A DNA stretch of 64,000 nt from CAWDVR01 sp044869805 (GCA_044869805.1 JBIOXV010000155.1:1-64000); one strand, 5' to 3'; shown: positions 9,762-18,988, counted from the stretch's first letter. Notes: generated from the sequence alone by a model not told the origin. Program-made: numbers and translations.

Positions 9762-10763
9762 TCAGTCGGGCGTCGGGCCCAGCGAGGTACCCTTGCAGAG
9801 CTGATCGAACTTCTTCGCCGGGTGCTTGAAGTAGCGGGTCATGAACTCGTGCATCGACGGGCCCCAACGATCCAGCATCTTGGTGCTCATGCCGTGCGCG
9901 ATGTCGCGCGCGTGATTGCCGGTGCCCGGAGGGTCGCGCACGCCGCTGTAGTCCTGCGCATCGATCTTGCCGTTGCCGTCGGTGTCGACCGCCGGGAACA
10001 GCGCCGACTGGTACTGCTGGCAGTTCTGCCCAGCCGCCCTCGCCAGCTGGATGGTCGGCCCGATCGAGGCGTCGTTGAGTGGCTCGAAGAAGTAGATCGG
10101 CGCGACCGCATCCTTGACCGCCTCGAACATCTCGTCGACGGCGACGTCGTTGCCTTCCCACGACTGGGAAGCACCGGCGAAGTCGATCACCGCCTTCTGG
10201 CCGAGGTCCTGGGTGTTGGCGAAGACGGTGACGATGGCGCCGTACGAGTGGCCGGACAACGCGATCCGGTCGGGATCGACGTCGGACCGTTTCTTGACGA
10301 AGCTGATCGCGGACTCGATGTCGGAGACCTGCATGTGGAGGTACTTCATCTTGCAGAGGCCGGACTCGCCCGAGCAGTGCTTCTCGAGGTACTCGGCCTG
10401 GTAGACCCCGGTCGATTCGCCGTGGCCACGGCGAATCGGCATGAGCACGACGTAGCCGAGCTCGGCGAAGTACGAGCCGAACTCGCAGTTGGGCGACACG
10501 GTCTGGCCGCTGCCGTGGTTATGGACGATGGCCGCGTGCGGTGCCTTGCCTTGCGCCGAGGCCGGCGGCAGGTAGAGGTAGCCCTTGAGCTCGAGCTTCT
10601 CGCACTTGCCGTCCTTCAGGTCGCAGCGGGTGTCTTTCGTGGTGGGGAGATTCTTCGGCTCGTAGTAGGAGACGAGCGTGGGCTCGACGGTGCACTTGCT
10701 CTCGGCGTACGCCGAGGATGTGACGGAGACGAGGAGACTGGCGATGACGAGCGTCGTGCGCAT
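9762..10763 (-). CDS. Secreted alpha/beta hydrolase with EF-hand-like loop
   Basis: A 333-residue protein with a Sec signal peptide ending around AYA-E (residue 20). The fold is dienelactone hydrolase/peptidase S9-like: oxyanion region 'IVHNHGSG' (79-86), nucleophile elbow G171-H-S173-Y-G, a likely acid near D231 and a histidine in 'DIAHGM' (H290). Between the acid and histidine an insert carries D260-T-D-G-N-G-K-I-D-A-Q-D271, a canonical calcium-binding EF-hand/dockerin loop. Six or more cysteines in the mature chain suggest periplasmic or extracellular disulfides. A GGGGAGG ribosome site precedes the ATG. The substrate is unknown. Confidence 0.78.
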   Translation of the reverse strand: MRTTLVIASLLVSVTSSAYAESKCTVEPTLVSYYEPKNLPTTKDTRCDLKDGKCEKLELKGYLYLPPASAQGKAPHAAIVHNHGSGQTVSPNCEFGSYFAELGYVVLMPIRRGHGESTGVYQAEYLEKHCSGESGLCKMKYLHMQVSDIESAISFVKKRSDVDPDRIALSGHSYGAIVTVFANTQDLGQKAVIDFAGASQSWEGNDVAVDEMFEAVKDAVAPIYFFEPLNDASIGPTIQLARAAGQNCQQYQSALFPAVDTDGNGKIDAQDYSGVRDPPGTGNHARDIAHGMSTKMLDRWGPSMHEFMTRYFKHPAKKFDQLCKGTSLGPTPD

Positions 10764-10858
10764 GGGTTACCTCCCCAGCAAGTGACGCGCCGACCTCGAT
10801 CACCTCGACCTGCTGTCAGCGGGTTAGGCGACCCAGAGGTGCCCCTGTTACAGCCATC

Positions 10859-11425
10859 TCAACCGAGCTTCCCGCGCGCCGGCGCCAGGTACTCGGCCTT
10901 GAGCAGCGCGTAGAGCAGGTTGTCGACGCGCTGGCCGCGCAGGCGGAAGTAGCTCCGCAGCAGACCTTCACAGCGGAAGCTGACCTTCTCCAGTACCCGC
11001 TTGGAGGCGGCGTTCGAGACCGCGCAGCGCGCCTCGACGCGCTCGATCGAAGTGTGGTGGAAGACGTCGTCGAGGAGCTGGTGCAGAGCCTGGGTCATCA
11101 AGCCCCGGCCCTGGAACGAGGAGCCGAGGGCGTAGCCCACCTCGCCCAGGCCGTGCTCCCAGTTGTTGATCACCAGGGTGACCCATCCGGCCGGCTGGCT
11201 GTCGGAGAGGATGATCCACTGGAACTTGTCGCCACGGCCCTGGTAGAGGTCGCTGATGCGCTGGTTGGCGACGTCGGAGCGCAACTGGTTGGCCGTCAAG
11301 TCGTGGAGCGGCTGGAACCGGCGCACGCTCCACTCGCCGCGCCAGCGCCAGAGCAGATCGGCGTCCCGCGGCACGGCGGGCCTCAAGGCAACGGCGTGGA
11401 GCGGTCGCTGCTCGAGGGCGGACAT
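10859..11425 (-). CDS. GNAT N-acetyltransferase, RimJ/RimL type
   Basis: A 188-residue protein with the RimJ/RimL layout: 'LRPAVPRDADLLWRWR' entry, the strand-turn 'GEVGYALGSSFQGRGLMTQAL' holding the acetyl-CoA-binding Q-x-x-G-x-G/A motif, and the 'A-SNAASKRVLEKVSF' helix common to this subfamily. Such enzymes acetylate protein N-termini, antibiotics or small amines; the target here is unknown. It is transcribed on the minus strand, downstream of the glycosyltransferase gene. Confidence 0.85.
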   Translation of the reverse strand: MSALEQRPLHAVALRPAVPRDADLLWRWRGEWSVRRFQPLHDLTANQLRSDVANQRISDLYQGRGDKFQWIILSDSQPAGWVTLVINNWEHGLGEVGYALGSSFQGRGLMTQALHQLLDDVFHHTSIERVEARCAVSNAASKRVLEKVSFRCEGLLRSYFRLRGQRVDNLLYALLKAEYLAPARGKLG

Positions 11426-11506
11426 GGGTCGGTTCCAGAATGTAGCAGAAGGCGCGGCGCAACAGCGGCTGGGGAGCGCCTGGACAAACCGTCGCAGCAG
11501 GTTCGT

Positions 11507-13018
11507 TCAGGCGCTCTCGGAGGCCACGGCCGCAGGCGCCGCCTCGCCGGCGAGATCGCGGCGCAGCATGGGCAGGAGGGTCAGCAGGAACATGTAGCTG
11601 TAGCCCTGGAGGAAGAGGACGAGGAACGGGATCGAGAGCCACATGCCCCGGCTGGCCGCGTAGATCACGGCGCCCGCGAAGTAGAGCGCCAGCAGACCTT
11701 CGACCAGCACCGAGGGGTGGACCAGCGCGCGGTAGCGCTTGCCCAGCCAGTCGCCGCCGCGGTCCAGGATCGCGTACTTCGGGGTGCGGTGGAAGATGCC
11801 GCCGCGCGCCGCGAGGCCGGCGACAGCGGCCGGCGCGTTGTTCACCGCCAGTCCGATCCCCAGGCCCATCAGCGCGGGCAGCACCGCGAGCTCGCGGCGC
11901 GGCCCGCCGCCGGGAGCCGTCTGACTCACGCCGTAGAACGCGAGCACCGAGACGGTGGCGGCCAGGAAGAGCGGCAGGTCGACGGCGAGCAGCAGTGCCT
12001 GCGAGCTGCCGCGGCGCAGCACCATCGCCGGCAGGATGAGGGCCGACAGCACCACCATCAGCGGATAGCTCAGGTTGTTGGTGAGGTGGAACGCGGCCTC
12101 GAGCTTCACGCGCGCGGGGATCGGAGCCGCCAGGATGCGGCCGAGGAGCTTCCTCCCGGTCTGCACCGAGCCCTTGGCCCAGCGCTGCTGCTGGCTCTTG
12201 AAGCCGTTGACGTCGACCGGCAGCTCGGCCGGCGCGTCCACCTCCGGCAGGTAGAGGAAGCGCCAGCCGGCGAGCTGGGCACGGTAGGAGAGGTCGAGGT
12301 CCTCGGTGACGGTGTCGTGCTGCCAGCCGCTCGCCTCCTCGATCGCCCGCCGCCGCCACACGCCGGCCGTGCCGTTGAAGTTGAAGAAGCAGCCGCTCCG
12401 GTGACGGGCGGCGTGCTCGATCAGGAAGTGGCCATCGAGGAGGATCGCCTGCACGCGGGTGAGCAGCGAGTAGTGGCGATTGAGATGGCTCCAGCGCGCC
12501 TGCACCATGCCGAGCCCGGGATCGGCGGCGAGGTGAGGCACGGTGCGCCTCAGGAAATCGGGCCGCGGCAGGAAGTCGGCGTCGAAGACCGCGGCGAGCT
12601 CGCCGTGCGCGCGCTCGAGGCCGTAGGCCAGGGCGCCCGCCTTGTAGCCCTCGCGCCGCGCGCGCTGCAAATGGTCGATCGCGACTCCCTGGTGGCGCCA
12701 GCGCTCGACGCTCGCCGCCACCAGCTCGGAGGTCTCGTCGGTCGAGTCGTCGAGCACCTGGATCTCGAGGCGGTCGCGCGGGTAGTCGAGCCGGCAGACG
12801 GCGTCGATCAGCCGCTGGGCCACGTAGAGCTCGTTGTAGAGTGGCAACTGCACGGTGACGAACGGCCAGCAGGAAGGCTCGGGCGGCGGGTCGGCGCGCC
12901 GATCGCGAGTGCGCCGGTAGGCGATGACCAGCACGAGGCGGTGGACGCCGTAGAGGGCCAGCACGCCGAGCGTGAGGTAGTAGATTGCCAGGAGCATCGT
13001 CACCAGAAGCTGCGGCAT
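11507..13018 (-). CDS. Membrane glycosyltransferase family 2, cellulose synthase-like
   Basis: A 503-residue processive-type GT2. There is an N-terminal membrane helix (residues 5-33), the nucleotide-sugar sites L-D90-D91-S-T-D, D146-A-D148 and T-E-D240, the product-binding Q276-Q-Q-R-W280, and then several C-terminal membrane helices. This D, DxD, TED, QxxRW series is that of cellulose synthase, hyaluronan synthase and beta-mannan synthase-type enzymes. No PilZ domain is visible. The ATG at 13018 overlaps the TTG start of the divergent membrane glycosyltransferase by 34 bases. Probable role: making a surface polysaccharide or glycolipid. Confidence 0.87.
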   Translation of the reverse strand: MPQLLVTMLLAIYYLTLGVLALYGVHRLVLVIAYRRTRDRRADPPPEPSCWPFVTVQLPLYNELYVAQRLIDAVCRLDYPRDRLEIQVLDDSTDETSELVAASVERWRHQGVAIDHLQRARREGYKAGALAYGLERAHGELAAVFDADFLPRPDFLRRTVPHLAADPGLGMVQARWSHLNRHYSLLTRVQAILLDGHFLIEHAARHRSGCFFNFNGTAGVWRRRAIEEASGWQHDTVTEDLDLSYRAQLAGWRFLYLPEVDAPAELPVDVNGFKSQQQRWAKGSVQTGRKLLGRILAAPIPARVKLEAAFHLTNNLSYPLMVVLSALILPAMVLRRGSSQALLLAVDLPLFLAATVSVLAFYGVSQTAPGGGPRRELAVLPALMGLGIGLAVNNAPAAVAGLAARGGIFHRTPKYAILDRGGDWLGKRYRALVHPSVLVEGLLALYFAGAVIYAASRGMWLSIPFLVLFLQGYSYMFLLTLLPMLRRDLAGEAAPAAVASESA

Positions 13019-14391
13019 CGCCTCTCCCTCGCGTCTGGCCGGTCCTGCGGCTGGTCCTGCCGCTGGCCGCCCTCCAGCTCGGCTGGCTCGCCTGCTGGGA
13101 CCTCGCCCGCCATCTGCAATTCGCCCTCGTGCTGTTCGCCGCCGGGTTTGCCTTCCTCGTGCATGCCGCGCGTCGCCTCGAGGCCGCTCCCCGGCGGGCG
13201 GGCGCCGCCGTGCTGCTCGCTGCCGCCGCGCTGCGCCTCCTCGCCCTGCCTCTCCCTCCCAGCCTCTCGGACGACGCCCGGCGCTACCTCTGGGACGGCC
13301 GTGTCGTCGCGGCGGGCCACAACCCGTATCTCTCGGCACCGGACGCCCCCGAGCTCGAAGCGGTGCGCGACGCATCGTGGCCGCGGCTCCCGCACCGCCA
13401 AGTGCCTACAGTGTACCCGCCCCTCGCCCTGAGTTTCTTCGCCGCGGCCTCGCTCGCCCCGGCGCCGCTCCTCGCCTGGAAGGCGATGCTCGCCGCCGCG
13501 GACCTGGCCGGCTGCTGGGCGCTGCTGGCGCTCGCCGGCCGCCTGGGACTGCCGCCGGGACGGGTAGTGTGGTACGCCTGGAACCCACTGGTGGTGCTCG
13601 AGGGAGCAGGCATGGGGCACGTCGACGCCCTGGGCACGGCGGCGGCGGTGGCGGCGGTGGTGGCGCTGGCCGCGGGACGGCCCGCCCGCGCCGGCCTCGC
13701 CGCCGCGGCGGGCGCGCTCGCCAAGCTGGCGCCGCTCGCGGCCCTGCCCGCCTGGGCGAGGGCGTCGGGGCGCCCGTGGCTCTTCCTCGCCGTTGCGCTG
13801 GGCGTGACCGGCGCCTGCCTGCTGCCGGTGCTCATCGCCGCCGGCGGCCTGCCCCCCGGCCTCCTCGCCTACGGCATCTCCTGGGAGTTCAACGGCCCGG
13901 CGTTCGAGCCCCTGTGGCGGGCCCTGCGCGCGCTCGAGGCCGCGCCCCGCCTCGCCGGGCTGCTGGATCAGATCAAAGAGTGGACCGGGCACCGGGTCGA
14001 CGCCTCCCTGAACCTCGCCTACCCATACCTCTATCCGCAGCTCCTGGCCAAGCTGCTGCTGGCGGCCGGCATGGTGGCCGTGGTCTGGCGGTCCTTCCGT
14101 ACCGCGGAGCCGGTGGCGGCCACGGGCAGGCTCTTCGGCGGCCTGCTGCTGCTGTGGGCAACTGTCTACCCCTGGTATCTGCTGTGGGTGCTGCCGTGGG
14201 CGGCGCTCAAGCGCCACACCGCGTGGCTCGCGCTTTCCGGAATCATCCTGTTGAGCTACTGGGCAAAGCAGCAACCGGCCGCTCAGTGGCCGTGGGCCTA
14301 CCTCGCGGTGTGGCTGCCGTTCTTCGCGGTGCTGGCCCTGTCGCGGCGTGGTTGGGGCGCGGACGAGAGCCCGGAGCCCGGGCGTGCCTGA
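12985..14391 (+). CDS. Integral-membrane GT-C-type glycosyltransferase
   Basis: A 468-residue, very Ala/Leu-rich polytopic protein with about 10-12 membrane spans. The first periplasmic loop has 'SDDARRYLWDGRVVAAGHNPY', where the acidic pair and the G-x-N-P-Y element match GT87/mannosyltransferase-type polyprenyl-phosphate sugar-dependent enzymes. A later 'TVYPWYLLWVLPW' also fits. The start is a TTG with GAGGTAG upstream and no better codon is available before the first helix. It overlaps the divergent GT2 gene by 34 bases and runs into truA. It probably cooperates with GT2 in envelope glycan synthesis (inference). Confidence 0.75.
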   Translation: MPGASSPEAAASPLPRVWPVLRLVLPLAALQLGWLACWDLARHLQFALVLFAAGFAFLVHAARRLEAAPRRAGAAVLLAAAALRLLALPLPPSLSDDARRYLWDGRVVAAGHNPYLSAPDAPELEAVRDASWPRLPHRQVPTVYPPLALSFFAAASLAPAPLLAWKAMLAAADLAGCWALLALAGRLGLPPGRVVWYAWNPLVVLEGAGMGHVDALGTAAAVAAVVALAAGRPARAGLAAAAGALAKLAPLAALPAWARASGRPWLFLAVALGVTGACLLPVLIAAGGLPPGLLAYGISWEFNGPAFEPLWRALRALEAAPRLAGLLDQIKEWTGHRVDASLNLAYPYLYPQLLAKLLLAAGMVAVVWRSFRTAEPVAATGRLFGGLLLLWATVYPWYLLWVLPWAALKRHTAWLALSGIILLSYWAKQQPAAQWPWAYLAVWLPFFAVLALSRRGWGADESPEPGRA

Positions 14392-15151
14392 GGCCGGCGC
14401 CGGGGCGCTCTACCGCCTGACGATCGCCTACCGTGGCGGCGCCTACGCCGGCTGGCAGCGGCAGGCCAACGCGCTCTCCGTGCAGCAGGTGCTCGAGGAA
14501 GCCCTGGCCGACCTCGTCGGGCAGGCCGTGCGGGTGGTGGGCGCCAGTCGCACCGACGCCGGCGTGCACGCCCGCGGCCAGGTGGCGCACCTCTCGCTCG
14601 CGGCGCCCTTTCCCGAGCGCGGCCTGGTCCACGGCACCAACCACCGCCTGCCGGAGGACGTGCGCGTGCTGGCGGCCGCGGCGGCGCCGGCCGGCTTCCA
14701 CGCCCGCCGCCTGGCGCGCTCGAAGCTCTACCGCTACCGGCTGGTGCGCTGCCGCGTGCTGTCGCCTCTCGAGGCGCCGTTCGCCGCCCGCGTCGCGCCG
14801 CGCACCGACGTGCACCGTCTCGAGCAGGCGGCGGCGCTCGTCTCCGGCGTGCACGACTTCTCGGCCTTCGCGCTCACCGGCGGCACGCACCAGACGCCAC
14901 GCCGGCGCATCTTTTCCGCCGGCTGGCGAGAGGACGGCGAGGCCCTCGAGCTGCTGATCGAAGGTGAGGGCTTCCTGCGCGGCATGGTGCGCTCGCTGGT
15001 GGGGACGCTGGTCGAGGTGGGCCTCGGCCGGCGCTCGCTCGACAGCTTCGCGGCACTCTTGAGCGGCCGCCCGCGCGGCGAGGCGGGCCCCACGGCGCCG
15101 CCGCAAGGCCTGGTGCTCGAGCGGGTGAGCTACCCGCCGCGCTGGAGCTAG
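14384..15151 (+). CDS. truA: tRNA pseudouridine(38-40) synthase TruA
   Basis: A 255-residue enzyme isomerising uridines 38-40 in the tRNA anticodon arm. Visible marks are the N-terminal 'YRGGAYAGWQRQ', the catalytic 'GASRTDAGVHARGQVAH' (Asp in RTDAG), 'KLYRYRL' and the C-terminal 'FLRGMVRSLVGTLVEVG'. The GTG at 14384 overlaps the end of the upstream membrane protein; an in-frame ATG at 14348 would add 12 residues but deepen the overlap. Confidence 0.95.
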   Translation: MPEAGAGALYRLTIAYRGGAYAGWQRQANALSVQQVLEEALADLVGQAVRVVGASRTDAGVHARGQVAHLSLAAPFPERGLVHGTNHRLPEDVRVLAAAAAPAGFHARRLARSKLYRYRLVRCRVLSPLEAPFAARVAPRTDVHRLEQAAALVSGVHDFSAFALTGGTHQTPRRRIFSAGWREDGEALELLIEGEGFLRGMVRSLVGTLVEVGLGRRSLDSFAALLSGRPRGEAGPTAPPQGLVLERVSYPPRWS

Positions 15152-15251
15152 AGCTGGTGAGGAAACCTGCGCGCGGGCCGGGCGATGGGCGTGTGGTAAC
15201 TTACGCCGCCACGGTCATGGACATCCCGCGCGGCCCGGCCGCGTCCGCCTC

Positions 15252-16070
15252 ATGAAGCGGCTGCTGACGGCTGCGGTCGGCGTGCCGCTGGCGCTGCTGG
15301 CCGTCTTTCGCCTCGACTCGCTCTGGTTCTTCGTGGTCTGCGCCGTGGTCGTCGGCTGGGCGGCCGTCGAGTTCGTCGCCATCGCCCGCTCGTGGGCTCC
15401 GGCGGCGCCCATGGGAGCGCTGCCGCTCGCCGCGCTCGGGCTCGCCGCGCTCCTGGCGCTTCCCCACATTCCGCCCGAGATCGCCGCGCTGACCGTCATC
15501 GCGGTGGGGGTGGCGCTCACCGTGGGGCTCGGCAGCCTGGTGCTGCTCGCCAAGACGCCGATCGAGCAGGTGCCGGCGGCGCTCGGCGCGCTCGCCTTCG
15601 GCACGCTTTACTTTGCGCTGCCGCTCGCCAGCGTGACCCACCTCCAGCGCCAGGACCCGTGGCTGGTCTTCCTGCTGATGGCGATCGTCTGGCTGGGGGA
15701 CACGGCGGCGTTCTACGTCGGCTCCCACTGGGGCCGCCGGCGGATGGCTCCGGTGGTCAGCCCCAACAAGACCTGGGAGGGCGCCCTTGCCGGCCTCGCC
15801 GTCGGCCTCGCCGCCACCCTGGTGTGGAGCCTCCTGCGCCTGGGCCGCTTCGAGCTCGCGGTGCTCGCGGCCGGCGCCGCCACCGCCGTCGCGGCCCAGC
15901 TCGGCGACCTCGTCGAGTCGCTGTTCAAGCGCGCCTCCGGTATCAAGGACTCGGGCAACGTGCTGCCCGGGCACGGCGGCCTCCTCGACCGCTCCGACGC
16001 CCTGCTGTTCGCGACCCCGGTGCTGTGGTTGAGCTGGCTCGCCGCGCAGGCCCGCTTCGCCCCGCCCTGA
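15252..16070 (+). CDS. cdsA: Phosphatidate cytidylyltransferase
   Basis: A 272-residue membrane enzyme that makes CDP-diacylglycerol from phosphatidate and CTP, the branch point of phospholipid synthesis. It has about eight hydrophobic spans and, at the C-terminus, the full family signature: S-x-x-K-R near residue 222, then K-D-S-G and 'LPGHGGLLDR'. It lies upstream of rseP, as in the common uppS-cdsA-dxr-rseP cluster, but uppS and dxr are missing here. A TATAGT hexamer at 16137-16142, between cdsA and rseP, may start a separate transcript. Confidence 0.93.
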   Translation: MKRLLTAAVGVPLALLAVFRLDSLWFFVVCAVVVGWAAVEFVAIARSWAPAAPMGALPLAALGLAALLALPHIPPEIAALTVIAVGVALTVGLGSLVLLAKTPIEQVPAALGALAFGTLYFALPLASVTHLQRQDPWLVFLLMAIVWLGDTAAFYVGSHWGRRRMAPVVSPNKTWEGALAGLAVGLAATLVWSLLRLGRFELAVLAAGAATAVAAQLGDLVESLFKRASGIKDSGNVLPGHGGLLDRSDALLFATPVLWLSWLAAQARFAPP

Positions 16071-16195
16071 CCCCCCTTTCCCGAAGCACGCCATGCCGCG
16101 GGCCGAGCGGCCTCGCTAGGCGGCCGGCCGCTCCGGTATAGTCCCGGCTGCGAGGCCAGCCCGGCTCATCCTGCCCGCCAACCACGGAACCCCAG

Positions 16196-17491
16196 ATGGA
16201 ACTGCTGAGAACCCTCGTCTCCTTCACTTTCGCCCTCGGGGTGATCATCTTCGTGCACGAGTTCGGGCACCTGATCGTGGCCCGCGCCTTCAACGTCCGC
16301 GTGCTCGCCTTCTCGCTGGGCTTCGGCAAGCGGATCTGGGGCTTCAAGCGCGGCGAGACCGACTATCGGCTGTCGCTGATCCCGCTCGGGGGCTACGTCA
16401 AGCTGGGCGGCGAGCATGCCGAGGAGGCGACCAGCGATCCCCGCGACTTCGTCAACCGGCCACGCTGGCAACGCATCCTGGTCTACCTTGCCGGGCCGGC
16501 GATGAACGTGGTGCTGGCCATCGTGCTGATGGCCGTGGTGTTCACCGTCGGCATCGAGATCGAGCCGCGCAAGGTGCCGCCGGTGGTGGGCGCGGTCGAG
16601 CCGGGCTCGGCGGCGGAACGGGCCGGCCTCGGCATGGGCGACCGCATCCTGGCGATCGACGGCGTCGCCGTGGTCGATTTCCAGGACGTCAAGATGAAGG
16701 TCATCGAGTCGCCGGGCAAGCCGCTCGCCGTCGACTACGAGCATGCCGGCGACAAGCGGTCCACGACCCTGACCCCGGAACGGGAGGCCAGGTACGGCCT
16801 CGGCGAGGCCGGCCTGTGGTCCCCGGGCAAGGTGCTGATCCGCGAGGTGCTGCCCGACCAGCCGGCCGCGGCGGCGGGCTTCCAGGCCGGCGACCACGTG
16901 CTGAAGATCGCCGGCCGCCCGGTGGTGGTGCTCAAGGACTTCACCGACTACCTCCGCGAGCACCCGGGCGAGCAGGTCGAGGTCGAGGTCAGCCGCGCCG
17001 GCGGCCGCGTCAGCCTCGCCGTGGTCCCCGAAGGCCCGGTGGGATCGGCGATGGTCGGGGTGAAGACTTCCTACAGCTTCCTCCAGCGCTACCCACCTGG
17101 GCAGGCGATCGTCGAGAGCGTGTACTACAACGTCGACCTCGTGCGCCAGACCTTCGTCATCCTCGGCAAGGTGTTGACGCGAAAGGTGGAGGCCAAGAGC
17201 TCGCTCGCCGGGCCGATCGAGATCGCCGCCATGAGCGGCGAGGTGGCGCGCCGCGGCTGGATCGCGTTGCTGCACTTCATGGGCTTCATCTCGATCTCGA
17301 TCGCCATCGTCAACCTGCTGCCGATCCCGGTGCTGGACGGCGGCCAGATGACGATCCTCGCGGTCGAGAGCATCCTGCGGCGCGACCTCTCCGTGGTGGT
17401 CAAGGAGCGCCTGGCCCAGGCCGGCGTGGTGGTGATCTTCGCCTTGATGCTGACCGTGATCTACTTCGATCTCCAGAAGCGGCTGCTGTGA
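16196..17491 (+). CDS. rseP: RseP-type site-2 intramembrane metalloprotease
   Basis: A 431-residue zinc protease of the inner membrane. HEFGH near residue 21 in the first span holds two zinc ligands; 'NLLPIPVLDGGQM' in the third span supplies the Asp ligand. Two PDZ domains follow one another in the periplasmic part ('GAVEPGSAAERAGLGMGDRI' and 'LPDQPAAAAGFQAGDHVL'). Homologues cleave anti-sigma factors and remnant signal peptides after a first periplasmic cut. Its stop overlaps the GTG of the PASTA protein (GTGA). No anti-sigma substrate is encoded nearby. Confidence 0.95.
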   Translation: MELLRTLVSFTFALGVIIFVHEFGHLIVARAFNVRVLAFSLGFGKRIWGFKRGETDYRLSLIPLGGYVKLGGEHAEEATSDPRDFVNRPRWQRILVYLAGPAMNVVLAIVLMAVVFTVGIEIEPRKVPPVVGAVEPGSAAERAGLGMGDRILAIDGVAVVDFQDVKMKVIESPGKPLAVDYEHAGDKRSTTLTPEREARYGLGEAGLWSPGKVLIREVLPDQPAAAAGFQAGDHVLKIAGRPVVVLKDFTDYLREHPGEQVEVEVSRAGGRVSLAVVPEGPVGSAMVGVKTSYSFLQRYPPGQAIVESVYYNVDLVRQTFVILGKVLTRKVEAKSSLAGPIEIAAMSGEVARRGWIALLHFMGFISISIAIVNLLPIPVLDGGQMTILAVESILRRDLSVVVKERLAQAGVVVIFALMLTVIYFDLQKRLL

Positions 17492-18294
17492 CCGTCGAGC
17501 CAGGGCCGGCCGGAAGCGGCGCCAGCGCGGCCACGCTGGGGCGGCGGGTGGGTGCCCGGCTGCTCAAGCTCGGGGGCTACCTGGCCTACGGTGGCGGCCT
17601 GCTGTTCCTGTTCTTCGCCACCGCCTACTTCTCCTTCAACCTGTTCGTTCGCAGCGGCGTCACCCGCGCCCCCGATTTGACCGGTCTGTCGCGCCAGGAG
17701 GCGATCGCCACGCTCGAGGACCACGGCCTCGAGTGGGCCGATCCCGCCGGCGAAGGGCGCTACTCGGAGACCGTGCCCCTCGACCATGTGGTCACCCAGC
17801 GTCCGCCCGCCGGCAACCTGGTCAAGCGTGGCAGCCGGGTGGCGGTGGCCCTGTCGCTCGGGCCGCAGCGGATCGCCGTGCCCGACGTCGAGGGCCTGGC
17901 GCTCTCGGCGGCGCAGTCCGCGGTGGCGGACGCCGGCCTCGAGCTGGGCCATGCGCTGGCCGTCTACACCGAGGAAGGCCGCGCCGGCACCGTGTTCGAG
18001 CAGCGGCCGGCGGCGGCCTCCACGGTGGCGCGCGAGACCAAGGTCGACCTGCTGGTGGCGCTCGCCAACCGCGAGCAGGTCTACGTGATGCCGGACCTCG
18101 TCTATCGCAGCTACGGCGCGGTGCGCCACTTCTTCGAGCTACGGGGCTTCCTCGTCGGATCGCCGCGTTTCGAGCCCTACGAGGGGATTCCCGAGGGTGT
18201 TATCCTGCGCCAGGATCCGGCGCCGGGTCATCCGCTGTCCCGGCGCGAAGTGATCGACTTGGTCGTCGCTTCTGCCGGCGCGCTCGCCGAGTGA
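17488..18294 (+). CDS. Membrane-anchored PASTA-domain protein
   Basis: A 268-residue protein with a short cytoplasmic N-terminus, one membrane helix (residues ~28-55, LLFLFFATAYFSF core) and three PASTA repeats ('APDLTGLSRQEAIATLEDHGL', 'VPDVEGLALSAAQSAVADAGL', 'MPDLVYRSYGAVRHFFELRG') each ending in a Gln-Arg/Asp-Pro element. PASTA repeats bind peptidoglycan in penicillin-binding proteins and PknB kinases; here no kinase or transpeptidase domain is attached. Start and stop codons are coupled to rseP upstream, and rpe follows 5 bases later. Confidence 0.85.
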   Translation: MTVEPGPAGSGASAATLGRRVGARLLKLGGYLAYGGGLLFLFFATAYFSFNLFVRSGVTRAPDLTGLSRQEAIATLEDHGLEWADPAGEGRYSETVPLDHVVTQRPPAGNLVKRGSRVAVALSLGPQRIAVPDVEGLALSAAQSAVADAGLELGHALAVYTEEGRAGTVFEQRPAAASTVARETKVDLLVALANREQVYVMPDLVYRSYGAVRHFFELRGFLVGSPRFEPYEGIPEGVILRQDPAPGHPLSRREVIDLVVASAGALAE

Positions 18295-18299
18295 TCCCC

Positions 18300-18965
18300 A
18301 TGCAGATCGCCCCCTCGATCCTCGCCGCCGACCTCGCGGACCTGGCCGGCGCCTTGCAAACCTGCGAGCGGGGAGGTGCCGACCTGATCCACGTCGACGT
18401 GATGGACGGCCACTTCGTGCCCAACCTCTCTTTCGGCGTCCCGGTGGTCAAGGCCCTGGCCGGCCGCACCCGGCTGCCGCTCGACATCCACCTGATGGTG
18501 TCGAACCCGGACCGCCTGCTCGAGGACTACGTGGCGGCGGGCGCCGCGCGGGTGGCCGTGCACTGGGAGGCTGCTCCCCACCTCGACCGCACGCTGGCCA
18601 CTATCCGCCGGGCCGGCGCCAAAGCGGGCGTCGCCATCAACCCGGCCACCCCCGTCGAGGTGCTGATCGATATCTTGCACATGGCGGATTTCGTGCTCGT
18701 CATGTCCGTCAACCCGGGGTTCGCCGGCCAGAGCTTCCAGCCGCACGCCGTCGAGAAGATCCGCCGGTTGCGCGGCCTCCTGGCGCGCGCCGGCGGCGCG
18801 GTCGAGATCGAGGTCGACGGCGGCGTATCCCCCGACAACATCCTCGAGCTGGCCCGCGCCGGCGCCGATTCCTTCGTCGTCGGCTCGGCGCTCTTCGGCA
18901 GCTCCGACCCGGCGGCCTTGATCGGCGAGCTGCGCAGCCGCGCCGCGTCGGCGCGCGCCGCCTAG
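18300..18965 (+). CDS. rpe: Ribulose-phosphate 3-epimerase
   Basis: A 221-residue TIM-barrel enzyme interconverting ribulose 5-phosphate and xylulose 5-phosphate in the pentose phosphate pathway. Family motifs are all present: 'APSILAADLADL', 'IHVDVMDGHFVPNLSFG', 'DIHLMV', 'VLVMSVNPGFAGQ' and 'EVDGGVSPDN'; metal and catalytic residues lie in these His/Asp clusters. It is embedded in an envelope-biogenesis run between the PASTA protein and the BamD-like gene, probably one operon. Confidence 0.96.
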   Translation: MQIAPSILAADLADLAGALQTCERGGADLIHVDVMDGHFVPNLSFGVPVVKALAGRTRLPLDIHLMVSNPDRLLEDYVAAGAARVAVHWEAAPHLDRTLATIRRAGAKAGVAINPATPVEVLIDILHMADFVLVMSVNPGFAGQSFQPHAVEKIRRLRGLLARAGGAVEIEVDGGVSPDNILELARAGADSFVVGSALFGSSDPAALIGELRSRAASARAA

Positions 18966-18988
18966 CCCGGAAGCAACTGGAGATCGTT

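Noticed and set aside
10777..10792. Sigma-54-like element (CGGCGCGTCACTTGCT on the minus strand) upstream of the hydrolase gene
   Set aside because: Two mismatches, and the predicted start would cut off the strong GGGGAGG ribosome site directly before the ATG.
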